A model generated the notes under the pieces. The model did not search any database. It saw nothing but the letters and a program-made list of their open reading frames with translations, and was not told where the DNA came from. Of a stretch of DNA of 9,481 nt, positions 1 to 6,291 are shown one piece after another (positions within the stretch are counted from its first letter, which is position 1; every line of letters begins with the position of its first letter). A program made the position numbers and the translations under genes. The stretch spans positions 1-9,481 of the forward strand of contig JAFCZU010000221.1 of the NCBI GenBank assembly GCA_019314185.1. The letters run 5' to 3'. The stretch is from Deltaproteobacteria bacterium. GTDB lineage: Bacteria; Desulfobacterota; Desulfobacteria; Desulfobacterales; ETH-SRB1.

Positions 1-23
1 TTGGTCCTCTGGGCCAGGATTCT

Positions 24-944
24 TTATACAGCAATATGCAACCATACAAAAAATGTTACTGCTGACAGAATTGTGCTGATCGAAATAGCTGCTACGGCAA
101 AATCTGTATCTCCCTGCATTTCTTTGGCCATTACATAACTTATTGTTGCGGTCGGAGATGCAAGCAAAATAAGGCCTGGCAGATAATCGTTTAACGGTAG
201 GCCGAACAGCCGATACAAAGTTAAACCCAAACCGGGAAGAAGAACCAGTTTCATTATACTCGAAGAGAGAATGGAAAAGATCTGCAATTGTATTGATTTG
301 AAAGATAAAGAAGCGCCGATTAACAATAATGCCATGGGAAGCGCAAGTCCGCTGATAATATCAAGTGTTCGATCTATGACAAGCGGAACAGGAGCTTCGG
401 TTAGGGAAAACAATATTCCGGCCATTGCCGATACTATTACAGGATTGCCCAATATTTTCCAGATTAGATTTAATCTTTTTTTCTTTGTTGAAGTATTATT
501 TGAATATAGCTGAAGCGAAACAACGGCAAGAAAGTTCTGGAGGATCATGATAAATCCCGCAATAATACCGGCCTTGGCAAATCCATTATCCCCGAGAAAA
601 TAGTATGAGACTGCAAGACCGATATAACCAAGGTTCCCATGAAAAGAGCTTTGTATAAAACTGCCTAACCGTTCTCTTTTAATGCGGCCGATATGACCGG
701 CACACCACGCAACAGCAAAAACGGTCAGCACAGAAAGTAATGTAATTACAAGCACTTGAAGGTTGAACTGCGTTTTAAGGGAAGACCTGGAAATTGCTCT
801 GAAAATCATAGCAGGTATTGCAATATGATATACAAGCCGGTTTGCGGGCCCTAAGAAAGCAGGTTCTATAAACCCCCTGCGTCTGGCAAACCATCCAAGG
901 ATGATAACTGCAAATATAGGAATTATTGTGGTTGCAATATTCAT
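24..944 (-). CDS. AEC-family (auxin efflux carrier-like) membrane permease
   Basis: Inner-membrane secondary transporter of the AEC/BART family, whose members export or import small organic acids or amino acids; the substrate cannot be told from sequence. The protein is about 306 residues and almost wholly hydrophobic, with roughly ten predicted membrane spans. It opens with MNIATTIIPIFAVIILGW. The family-like GNLGYIGL stretch lies near the middle, and ASPTATISYVMAKEM lies near the C-terminus before the last span. I chose ATG at 942-944. The frame stays open upstream to an ATG at 1085, but the extra 47 residues are polar, unlike the family N-terminus, and are encoded by a 7-base-period repeat (946-980); the far ATG lies inside a dispersed repeat. 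Neither start has a clear Shine-Dalgarno. The gene stands alone, divergent from priA. The family call is confident; the substrate is unknown. Confidence 0.85.
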   Translation of the reverse strand: MNIATTIIPIFAVIILGWFARRRGFIEPAFLGPANRLVYHIAIPAMIFRAISRSSLKTQFNLQVLVITLLSVLTVFAVAWCAGHIGRIKRERLGSFIQSSFHGNLGYIGLAVSYYFLGDNGFAKAGIIAGFIMILQNFLAVVSLQLYSNNTSTKKKRLNLIWKILGNPVIVSAMAGILFSLTEAPVPLVIDRTLDIISGLALPMALLLIGASLSFKSIQLQIFSILSSSIMKLVLLPGLGLTLYRLFGLPLNDYLPGLILLASPTATISYVMAKEMQGDTDFAVAAISISTILSAVTFFVWLHIAV

Positions 945-945
945 G

Positions 946-980
946 AGATCAGATGTCAGTGATCGGGTGTCAGGTTTCAG
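946..980 (-). repeat. degenerate heptanucleotide tandem repeat in the permease leader
   Basis: Five consecutive 7-base units on the plus strand (agatcag, atgtcag, tgatcgg, gtgtcag, gtttcag). On the minus strand they read as variants of CTGACAY. The tract begins one base upstream of the chosen permease ATG. Read as protein it gives the low-complexity string PDTRSLTSDL, which is one reason to treat the upstream extension of that frame as untranslated leader. Confidence 0.6.
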
Positions 981-1082
981 ATTAAAGTAATTAAAATCGC
1001 TTAGAGGTCTTTTAAACGTGTAACAGGTAGTTTCCAGTATGGCAACCAAGTTACGCTTTTTTCTAACAGCCTTCAGCCTATC

Positions 1083-1116
1083 CATCTGTATGAATCTGTG
1101 GCTGAATAGTTACATT
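1083..1116 (+). repeat. dispersed 34-base repeat, copy A
   Basis: Aligns without gaps to 1355-1388, with 27 of 34 positions identical by eye. Its core tgtggctgaatagttac (1097-1113) is repeated exactly, inverted, at 5507-5523. The ATG of the longest possible permease frame falls inside this repeat. Confidence 0.65.
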
Positions 1117-1180
1117 GTTTTTACTTTTATACTGTGGATTGTTTTATGATTTTATGCATATATATTGTAACTGGTTGTTG

Positions 1181-1198
1181 GGTTCACGGTTCACGGTT
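1181..1198 (+). repeat. GGTTCAC heptamer tract
   Basis: Two perfect 7-base units (ggttcac, ggttcac) plus a partial third (ggtt). Positions 1182-1193 are the exact reverse complement of 1314-1325, so the two tracts form a 12-base inverted repeat about 120 bases apart. Confidence 0.6.
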
Positions 1199-1304
1199 GT
1201 TTTGCCTCCGGCGGGGTAACATTTTTCATATTGCTTGAGCTCATGAACAGCAGCGTTATGCGCATTGTGACACGTCTCAACCGTTCAGTTTTCAGCAGTT
1301 AACC

Positions 1305-1329
1305 TTGAACCTCTGAACCGTGAACGGTT
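1305..1329 (+). repeat. inverted heptamer tract with a small palindrome
   Basis: Three 7-base units, ttgaacc, tctgaac and cgtgaac, are degenerate versions of the reverse complement of the 1181-1198 tract. The 3' end contains the palindrome aaccgt-ga-acggtt (1316-1329). It could pair with the upstream tract or with itself; no function is evident. Confidence 0.5.
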
Positions 1330-1354
1330 ACTTGTATTTAAACATATCTGCGTT

Positions 1355-1388
1355 CATTTGTGTAAATCTGAGGCCGAATAGTTGCAAT
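1355..1388 (+). repeat. dispersed 34-base repeat, copy B
   Basis: Second direct copy of the 1083-1116 element, ending 39 bases before the priA start. It differs from copy A at seven positions and has gaatagttgc where copy A has gaatagttac. Confidence 0.6.
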
Positions 1389-1427
1389 TCGCTTTGCATA
1401 GTATCTTAATGTATCATCTTTAATTTA

Positions 1428-3866
1428 ATGGAATATTCAGAATATATACAGGTTGCCGTTGCCATTCCGGTACATAATGCCTTTACTTATCGGGTTCCGA
1501 AACACCTTTCTTCTTTTGTGTCAATTGGGAAAAGAGTTCTTGTTCCCTTTGGTAAGCGCAGGGTTACAGGATACATTTTAGGTTCTTCTGAACCTGTGAA
1601 TGATAAAAAGATAAAGTGTATCCTGGATGTTCTTGATGAAAAACCGCTTTTCCCGTCATCCATGATTCCTTTTTTCAAGTGGATTGCTGATTATTATATA
1701 TATCCTGTTGGACAGGTCATAAAGAATGCTTTGCCTGGTGGGTTGAATCTTTATGAGCTTACCACTGTTGCTATAACGGAAATGGGCGAAAAAGCGCTGC
1801 TGGACGATTCTGTAACACCACTTCAAAAAGAGATATTAAGCTGTCTTAAACAGGGATCATGCCAAAGGAAAATGGTTTCTAAAAAGCTCAATAAGAAGAT
1901 TCCCAATTCATTGATCAGCGCTATGGAAGATTTGGGCCTGATCATTAAAAAACAGGAGCTTAAAGGCGGAGAGACAAGCTCGAAGAAGGAGAGATATGTA
2001 TCCTTAATCAGGCATGACATGCCTGCTGGCCGGTTATCAGCGCAGAGGGAAAAGATTATTGATGCAATAAAGAATGAAGGTGAAATTTCCGTAAAAAAAT
2101 TAAAAGAATTAGTGCCTGCCGCTCCAAGATTAATAAAATCTATGGAAGTCGCCGGGCAGATTAAAATATTTACGAAAAAAGTCTATAGAGATCCGTTTGG
2201 CGAGTTAATTAAATCTGATACTGCTCATATACTTACAGATGAGCAAGATAAAGCTATTTTTAAAGTCGTAAACTGTCTTGGCAAAGGATTTGCAGCCTGC
2301 CTTTTGACAGGTGTTACTGGAAGCGGAAAAACCGAGGTTTATATGCAGCTTGCCGCAGAAGCATTAAAGCGCGGGATTTCTGTTCTGGTGCTTGTTTCCG
2401 AGATTGCCCTGATATCTCAAATAGAAAGGCGGTTCAGGGCGCGTTTTGGAGAAAATGTTGCTCTGCTTCATAGCAGGCTTTCAGCAGGACAGCGGTATGA
2501 TCAGTGGATGCGCATTGTAAATAAAGAGGTAAATATTGCTATTGGCGCAAGATCCTGTATCTTTGCGCCGCTTGCTGATGTTGGATTGATTATTGTTGAT
2601 GAGGAGCATGATACTTCCTACAAACAGGAAAGCGGTCTTCGTTATAATGCCAGAGACCTTGCGGTTATAAGGGCAAAGCTAAATGGCGGAGTTGCCCTGT
2701 TAGGTTCGGCAACCCCTTCGATCCAGTCATACTATAATGTGACAACAAAGAAATATGTCGAAGCAGCTCTGACAAAGCGTGTTGAAAACAGGCCGCTTCC
2801 GGAAATTACCGTGGTTGACCTGCGTAAAAACAGAGATGCCAGGGGAATCAGACATTTTATTACATCCGAGCTTTATACAGCGATAAAGGAGACCCTTGAC
2901 CATGACGAGCAGGTTCTGCTTTTCCTGAACCGACGGGGCTATGCCAGCTTTCCTGTCTGCGCTGCATGCGGAAAGGCTGTAAAATGCAAAAATTGTGATA
3001 TTACCCTGACACTGCATCGGGGAGATAATGCATACAAGTGCCATTACTGTGGGTATTCACTGGCATCTGTTTCTAATTGTTCAACATGCGGTTCTTCCAG
3101 AATAAAGCAGTTGGGGCTGGGTACAGAGAAAGTTGAGGCAGCGGTTAAAGCTCTTTTTCCTGATGCAAATGTGGCAAGAATGGATCGCGATACAACCACG
3201 CGAAAAGGTTCGATGCTAAAAATTTTAAAAGGGCTCAGAGACCGCAACATAGACATACTGATCGGCACACAGATGGCGGCAAAAGGGCATGATTTCCCAA
3301 ATATTACACTTGTAGGAATAATTTGCGCCGACCTGTCACTGAGTTTTCCGGATTTTCGTGCAGGAGAACGGACATTTCAGCTTTTGGCTCAGGTGTCAGG
3401 AAGGGCGGGCCGTGGAGAAGTTCCCGGCAGAGTTGTGCTTCAGACATATAATCCGGATCATTACAGCATATTATCCGCAAGAAAGCAGGACTTTAAAACA
3501 TTTTATAACGAGGAGATAGGTTTTCGAAAAGCCTTGAATTATCCTCCGTTTTCAAGGATTATCCAGCTCAAAATATCGGGAAGAAACAGCAGGCAGACAG
3601 GCCAGTATGCACAGACAGTGGGGGATCTCTGCAATGTTTTGAAAAAAAATGACAGGTCTTTTATGAAATTTATTGAGATACTTGGCCCAATTGAGGCTTC
3701 TCTTTACAGGATAGCAAAACAATATAGATGGCAGATTCTTTTAAAAAGTAAAAGTGCAAGATTGCTTCACAGTTTTGTTCATAAATTGATATTTGAAAAC
3801 CAGGCGAAAATTAATAACCGGCATGTAAAACTGGTTGTAGATGTTGATCCATTTTTTATGCTATAA
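1428..3866 (+). CDS. priA: primosomal protein N' (replication restart helicase PriA)
   Basis: ATP-dependent 3'-5' superfamily 2 DNA helicase that recognises stalled forks and D-loops and starts reloading of the replicative helicase. The 812 residues are slightly longer than the 732 of E. coli PriA. The N-terminal 3'BD domain (about 1-105) is followed by a winged-helix-like region (about 125-255) and the helicase core. Visible motifs are Walker A GVTGSGKT (295-302), DEEH (391-394), GSATPS (426-431) and motif VI QVSGRAGR (655-662). Eight cysteines at 511, 514, 520, 523, 538, 541, 551 and 554 form the two-zinc module inserted in the second helicase lobe. The C-terminal domain follows to 812. The gene starts at ATG 1428 with only a weak upstream purine signal, ends in TAA and appears monocistronic. 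Nothing is missing from the catalytic set. Confidence 0.98.
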   Translation: MEYSEYIQVAVAIPVHNAFTYRVPKHLSSFVSIGKRVLVPFGKRRVTGYILGSSEPVNDKKIKCILDVLDEKPLFPSSMIPFFKWIADYYIYPVGQVIKNALPGGLNLYELTTVAITEMGEKALLDDSVTPLQKEILSCLKQGSCQRKMVSKKLNKKIPNSLISAMEDLGLIIKKQELKGGETSSKKERYVSLIRHDMPAGRLSAQREKIIDAIKNEGEISVKKLKELVPAAPRLIKSMEVAGQIKIFTKKVYRDPFGELIKSDTAHILTDEQDKAIFKVVNCLGKGFAACLLTGVTGSGKTEVYMQLAAEALKRGISVLVLVSEIALISQIERRFRARFGENVALLHSRLSAGQRYDQWMRIVNKEVNIAIGARSCIFAPLADVGLIIVDEEHDTSYKQESGLRYNARDLAVIRAKLNGGVALLGSATPSIQSYYNVTTKKYVEAALTKRVENRPLPEITVVDLRKNRDARGIRHFITSELYTAIKETLDHDEQVLLFLNRRGYASFPVCAACGKAVKCKNCDITLTLHRGDNAYKCHYCGYSLASVSNCSTCGSSRIKQLGLGTEKVEAAVKALFPDANVARMDRDTTTRKGSMLKILKGLRDRNIDILIGTQMAAKGHDFPNITLVGIICADLSLSFPDFRAGERTFQLLAQVSGRAGRGEVPGRVVLQTYNPDHYSILSARKQDFKTFYNEEIGFRKALNYPPFSRIIQLKISGRNSRQTGQYAQTVGDLCNVLKKNDRSFMKFIEILGPIEASLYRIAKQYRWQILLKSKSARLLHSFVHKLIFENQAKINNRHVKLVVDVDPFFML

Positions 3867-3940
3867 TAATAAATAAAAAAATGAACGTCCAACATTGAAT
3901 AATGATGTCGCTCCGCTCTTCAAATTATTTTTATTCTTGT

Positions 3941-3962
3941 TTCCACCCTCCAGCGTGGGAAT
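3941..3962. repeat. imperfect palindrome, REP-like
   Basis: ttccac and gtgggaa flank cctccagc, giving a six-pair stem with one bulged G. The shape resembles a decayed REP-type hairpin. Only one copy is present in this window, so the assignment is tentative. Confidence 0.3.
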
Positions 3963-4000
3963 GTATATTGCGCCGGAGCATGAAAAGCAGGCAAAAAAAT

Positions 4001-4034
4001 AATCACGAAAACACGAAATATAGAAAGCACGAAA
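4001..4034 (+). repeat. octamer-period CACGAAA repeat, copy 1
   Basis: Composed of 8-base words (cacgaaaa, cacgaaat, atagaaag, cacgaaa). The 34 bases match the reverse complement of 7261-7294 at 32 positions. A shorter relative lies at 7118-7143. Confidence 0.75.
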
Positions 4035-4066
4035 TAGAAAACGTGTGGTGAAGAAAACATAATAAA

Positions 4067-4074
4067 AAGGAAGG
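4067..4074 (+). promoter_or_regulatory. strong Shine-Dalgarno for the DUF1573 gene
   Basis: aaggaagg sits six bases (all T) before ATG 4081. This is the clearest plus-strand ribosome binding site in the window and fixes the start of the gene, arguing that it is translated rather than decayed. Confidence 0.75.
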
Positions 4075-4080
4075 TTTTTT

Positions 4081-4806
4081 ATGAAAGGTTATAGATTCAT
4101 TGTTTTTATCTTTTGTATTTTCTTTCTGACGCCATTTTCTTGCGGATCTGAGAAGGAAACTCAGAAATTTCCTTCTATTTATGTGCCGTCAGGGATATAC
4201 GAGTTCAAGCCGGTTTTGGAGGGAGATGAAGTAATACACGATTATATCCTGCAAAACAAAGGAACAGCTCCTTTGAAAATTGAGAGGGTCAAAGCCGGTT
4301 GAGGGTGTACAATTGTTTCTTACTCGAAACAGATCCTTCCCGGTGAGGAGGAAAAAATAAATGTAAAAGTTTATACCAGTGGATATGGCGGGAGAAAGCT
4401 CAAAAAAAATATCATTGTACAAACAAATGACAAAAAACGGCCAAAGATTAATCTGACAATTACCGGACAAGTCAAGAAATTTGCCACAATCACACCCAAA
4501 AGTATAACTTTATATGGTCCTGTTGGAAAACAGCTAAAGGCAAGTGTAAAAATTATGCCTGAAAAAAAATATTTATTCAGGATAGTTGAAGCATCAACGA
4601 CAAAAGGAAACAATATCAGTTTCAAGCTGGAGGAGATAAAAAAATCCGGGGAATATACTTATTTATTAATAGTAAAAAATTTAAAAAAAGATGCCGGAAG
4701 GTATTCAGAGACTATTACCTTGAAAACTACCAGTAAGATCCGGCCGAAGATTAATATCAGGATCTATGGAAATATTATTAACACACAAAGTCGAAATGGA
4801 AATTAA
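4081..4806 (+). CDS. exported DUF1573 protein with in-frame UGA at codon 74; candidate selenoprotein
   Basis: Exported protein of 241 residues if UGA 4300-4302 is read through. An N-terminal hydrophobic segment (about 5-20) precedes Cys21, so it is a secreted protein or, less surely, a lipoprotein (the PFSC lipobox is poor). Residues about 38-130 form a DUF1573 Ig-like domain, with YEFKPVLEGDEVIHDYILQN leading to APLKIERVKAG-UGA-GCTIVSY. In this family that site is normally C-G-C-T, so UGA replaces the first Cys and Cys76 remains. The frame continues through LPGEEEKINVKV and TNDKKRPKINLTITGQV, which are typical for the family, then a second beta-rich domain (about 132-237). It is followed six bases later by a HAD gene, suggesting an operon. 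Alternatives are a one-base TGC or TGT to TGA nonsense mutation or a sequencing error. The intact downstream frame and exact Cys position favour selenocysteine. The biochemical role of DUF1573 is unknown. Confidence 0.8.
4300..4302 (+). other. in-frame UGA, proposed selenocysteine codon 74
   Basis: TGA lies between GGT and GGG-TGT, giving Gly-UGA-Gly-Cys-Thr. A stop here would leave a 73-residue fragment cut in the middle of the Ig-like domain. The reading frame stays open for another 167 codons with family-typical sequence. UGA is also the ordinary stop of rfaE2 in this window, so general reassignment of UGA is unlikely. Confidence 0.7.
4303..4351 (+). promoter_or_regulatory. candidate bacterial SECIS region after the UGA
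   Basis: Two hairpins can be drawn. The first pairs 4313-4319 with 4326-4332 (seven pairs, one G-U) around loop UUACUC starting 17 bases after the UGA, with an outer GGG (4303-4305) to CCC (4339-4341). Its spacing is good, but it lacks the usual loop G. The second pairs 4336-4340 with 4347-4351 around CGGUGA, which has a G at loop position 2, but starts 38 bases from the UGA, at or just past the usual limit. The two share bases and cannot both form in full. Neither is an ideal SECIS. Confidence 0.35.
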
Positions 4807-4812
4807 ATTATT

Positions 4813-5430
4813 ATGAAAAATATCAAGGTTGTTGCTTTTGACTGCGACGGAGTCATGTTTGATACAGTAAAAGCAAATACGGCTTACTATAACAGTGTTT
4901 TGAACCATTTTGGCAGGCCGGACATGACGCCTGAGCAGTTTGCCTATTCACATATGCATACTGCGGATGACGCAATGGCATATCTGTTTGATGATGAAAA
5001 GATGCTTGAGGCCGCGCAAAATTATCGCAAAAATATGAGCTACCTGCCGTTTTTGAAATATATGGAAATAGAGTCATATCTGAAGCCTTTGCTCAAAAAA
5101 CTGAGGCCGAAATACAGAACCGCAGTCGCAACTAATAGAACAGATACAATGAAACGGGTTATCATCGAACACACGCTTGAGGGCTGTTTTGACATTGTTG
5201 TTACAGCTCTTGATGTAAAGCGCCCAAAACCTCACCCTGATGAACTGCTTAAGATACTGGAGCATTTTCAGATAGAGCCACAGCAGGCAATCTATGTGGG
5301 TGATTCAGAGCTGGATGTAATAGCGGCAAAGTCAGCTGGGATACCAATAATTGCATACAATAACAAATCTCTTTCCGCCAATTTTCATATAAACAGCTTA
5401 AAGGAAATCGAAGATATACTTGAAATATAA
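4813..5430 (+). CDS. HAD-superfamily hydrolase, phosphoglycolate phosphatase-like
   Basis: Cytoplasmic phosphatase of 205 residues with all four HAD motifs. Motif I is FDCDGVMFD, with nucleophile Asp10 and acid/base Asp12. Motif II is ATNRT with Thr107. Motif III is KRPKPHP with Lys139. Motif IV is GDSELD with Asp164 and Asp168. A helical C1-type cap lies between motifs I and II (about 18-90), as in phosphoglycolate phosphatase and beta-phosphoglucomutase-like enzymes. It would hydrolyse a small phosphate ester; the substrate is undetermined. ATG 4813 follows the DUF1573 stop by six bases, so the genes are probably co-transcribed, but the Shine-Dalgarno is weak (GGA about 11 bases upstream). 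It ends in TAA. If the upstream UGA were a true stop, translation of this gene could be reduced by polarity. Confidence 0.9.
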   Translation: MKNIKVVAFDCDGVMFDTVKANTAYYNSVLNHFGRPDMTPEQFAYSHMHTADDAMAYLFDDEKMLEAAQNYRKNMSYLPFLKYMEIESYLKPLLKKLRPKYRTAVATNRTDTMKRVIIEHTLEGCFDIVVTALDVKRPKPHPDELLKILEHFQIEPQQAIYVGDSELDVIAAKSAGIPIIAYNNKSLSANFHINSLKEIEDILEI

Positions 5431-5506
5431 GCGGGGCTATCGATTAAAGGTTGATAAATTCGCAAAAAGTCACTAATTAAGTATAGGTGGCTAAGTAAAA
5501 AATTTC

Positions 5507-5523
5507 GTAACTATTCAGCCACA
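5507..5523 (-). repeat. inverted copy of the dispersed repeat core
   Basis: gtaactattcagccaca is the exact reverse complement of 1097-1113. Seventeen identical bases about 4.4 kb apart in non-coding DNA are unlikely by chance. The similarity does not extend to the full 34-base element. Confidence 0.6.
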
Positions 5524-5725
5524 AAGCTTAATGGTGGCCCATTCTCGCACATAATAATTTTCTGCTAATTTTTTTTAAATAAAACATGACTACAATAAAC
5601 CAGGCGCTAAGACACGAAGATTATAATATAATTTTAATATCTTATATACTGTATACGCCGTATCTATAACTTTTTTCTCTTTTTGATAACCCTTTAAAAT
5701 TAAAGTCCTTTTGTGACTTAGTTAC

Positions 5726-5779
5726 TAATTTTTCAGGGTCGAAGGCATACATATAGTATGTTGAGAGTCTGAAAAATTA
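5726..5779. repeat. perfect 11-base inverted repeat with an inner hairpin
   Basis: taatttttcag (5726-5736) is the exact reverse complement of ctgaaaaatta (5769-5779). Inside the loop, catac (5746-5750) pairs with gtatg (5756-5760) around atata. The element lies downstream of both convergent genes and could act in transcript termination or stability, or be a small repeat element. Confidence 0.6.
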
Positions 5780-5792
5780 CTGCAACGCAGTA
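5773..5792 (-). terminator. possible intrinsic terminator of the amidase-rfaE2 operon
   Basis: On the minus strand, TACTGC-GTT-GCAGTA (5792-5778) forms a six-pair hairpin followed at once by ATTTTT, 22 bases after the rfaE2 stop. The stem is short and only half GC, so efficiency is uncertain. Its 3' arm shares two bases with the larger inverted repeat at 5726-5779, and the T-run forms one arm of that repeat. Confidence 0.5.
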
Positions 5793-5814
5793 GATGAGAC
5801 TTTTTACGACGCCA

Positions 5815-6291
5815 TCAACAATGCTGCTTAATGTTTTCAATAATTAAAGATGTTGAAACATTAGAAACCATCGGAACCCTTATGACCCTGCCTCCATTTG
5901 CTTTTACAAAATCGGCTCCGATAATATCAGCTTCCAGCCAGTCCTCTCCCTTGACAAGCACATCAGGCTTTATTGCCTGAATTAACTTTAAAGGGTCTGG
6001 TTCATGAAAAATTATAATATAATCCACAAACCACATGCCGGAAAGAACCTCAGCTCTTTGATCCTGAGGCACAATCGGCCTTTTATTTCCTTTTATCAAT
6101 TTTACGGATTTGTCGGAATTTAACCCTACTATTAGAACATTTCCCTCAGCTCTGGCGGCAGCAAGATAACGCACATGTCCCACATGCATTATATCAAAGC
6201 ACCCATTCGTAAAAACAATCCGTTTGCCTGAGCTATGCAAATCAAGCACTTTTTGCACAAGATCATTTGATTTAATAATTTTAGAGAGCAT
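5815..6291 (-). CDS. rfaE2: D-glycero-beta-D-manno-heptose 1-phosphate adenylyltransferase
   Basis: Cytidylyltransferase-fold enzyme that transfers AMP from ATP to heptose 1-phosphate to make ADP-heptose for the LPS inner core. The 158 residues match the size of stand-alone RfaE2, which corresponds to the C-terminal half of E. coli HldE. Motifs are TNGCFDIMHVGH with the nucleotide-binding HVGH at 36-39, the NSD-SVK-IKG-RPI block (58-73), VKGEDW (113-118) and the late STS segment (146-148). No sugar-kinase half (RfaE1) is attached or present in the window. The start overlaps the 3' end of the upstream amidase gene by 11 bases, suggesting translational coupling. It ends in TGA just after a Cys codon. 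A related nucleotidyltransferase such as a glycerol-3-phosphate cytidylyltransferase is possible, but VKGEDW and the RPI block favour the heptose enzyme. Confidence 0.88.
   Translation of the reverse strand: MLSKIIKSNDLVQKVLDLHSSGKRIVFTNGCFDIMHVGHVRYLAAARAEGNVLIVGLNSDKSVKLIKGNKRPIVPQDQRAEVLSGMWFVDYIIIFHEPDPLKLIQAIKPDVLVKGEDWLEADIIGADFVKANGGRVIRVPMVSNVSTSLIIENIKQHC

Larger units (their letters stand above)
1086..1427. other. intergenic region between permease and priA, repeat-rich
   Basis: This 342-base stretch separates two divergent genes and has no plausible coding frame. It holds two copies of a dispersed 34-base repeat near its ends (1083-1116, which begins just inside the spurious permease extension, and 1355-1388). 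It also holds a GGTTCAC heptamer tract (1181-1198) and a related tract in opposite orientation (1305-1329). Promoters for both flanking genes must lie here or just outside, but I see no convincing -35/-10 pair. Confidence 0.6.
3867..4080. other. priA to DUF1573 intergenic region with repeat fragments
   Basis: A 214-base gap without a gene. From left to right it holds a degenerate 7-base-period stretch at 3882-3909 (tgaacgt, ccaacat, tgaataa, tgatgtc), a small imperfect palindrome at 3941-3962, and an 8-base-period CACGAAA repeat at 4001-4034, then the ribosome binding site of the next gene. I see no convincing intrinsic terminator for priA. Confidence 0.5.
5431..5814. other. 384-base intergenic region between convergent genes
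   Basis: No coding frame or RNA gene is recognisable. The left part is AT-rich and contains an inverted copy of a dispersed repeat word (5507-5523). A lone fragment, taagacacgaag (5608-5619), resembles the CACGAAA octamer repeats. The right end (5726-5792) holds a nested set of inverted repeats, including a likely terminator for the minus-strand operon. No terminator is obvious for the HAD gene. Confidence 0.6.

Noticed and set aside
1..23. GC-rich palindromic patch (ctgggccag) after the permease stop as a terminator.
   Set aside because: The palindrome leaves a one-base loop and no T-run follows on the minus strand. The window edge prevents a fuller view.
1382..1427. Possible sigma-70 promoter just upstream of priA (TTGCAA with AT-rich bases after it).
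   Set aside because: No -10 hexamer lies at acceptable spacing; the AT-rich composition gives many chance matches.
4555..4806. A separate 83-residue gene starting at ATG 4555.
   Set aside because: It is in the same frame as the DUF1573 gene and starts in the middle of its second domain, with no ribosome binding site. It is the C-terminal part of that gene.
5728..5817. The rfaE2 stop is also TGA, after a Cys codon, with an open frame of about 28 codons beyond it.
   Set aside because: The protein before it already has full family length and its tail is normal. The extension is encoded by inverted repeats with no family similarity. It is an ordinary stop.
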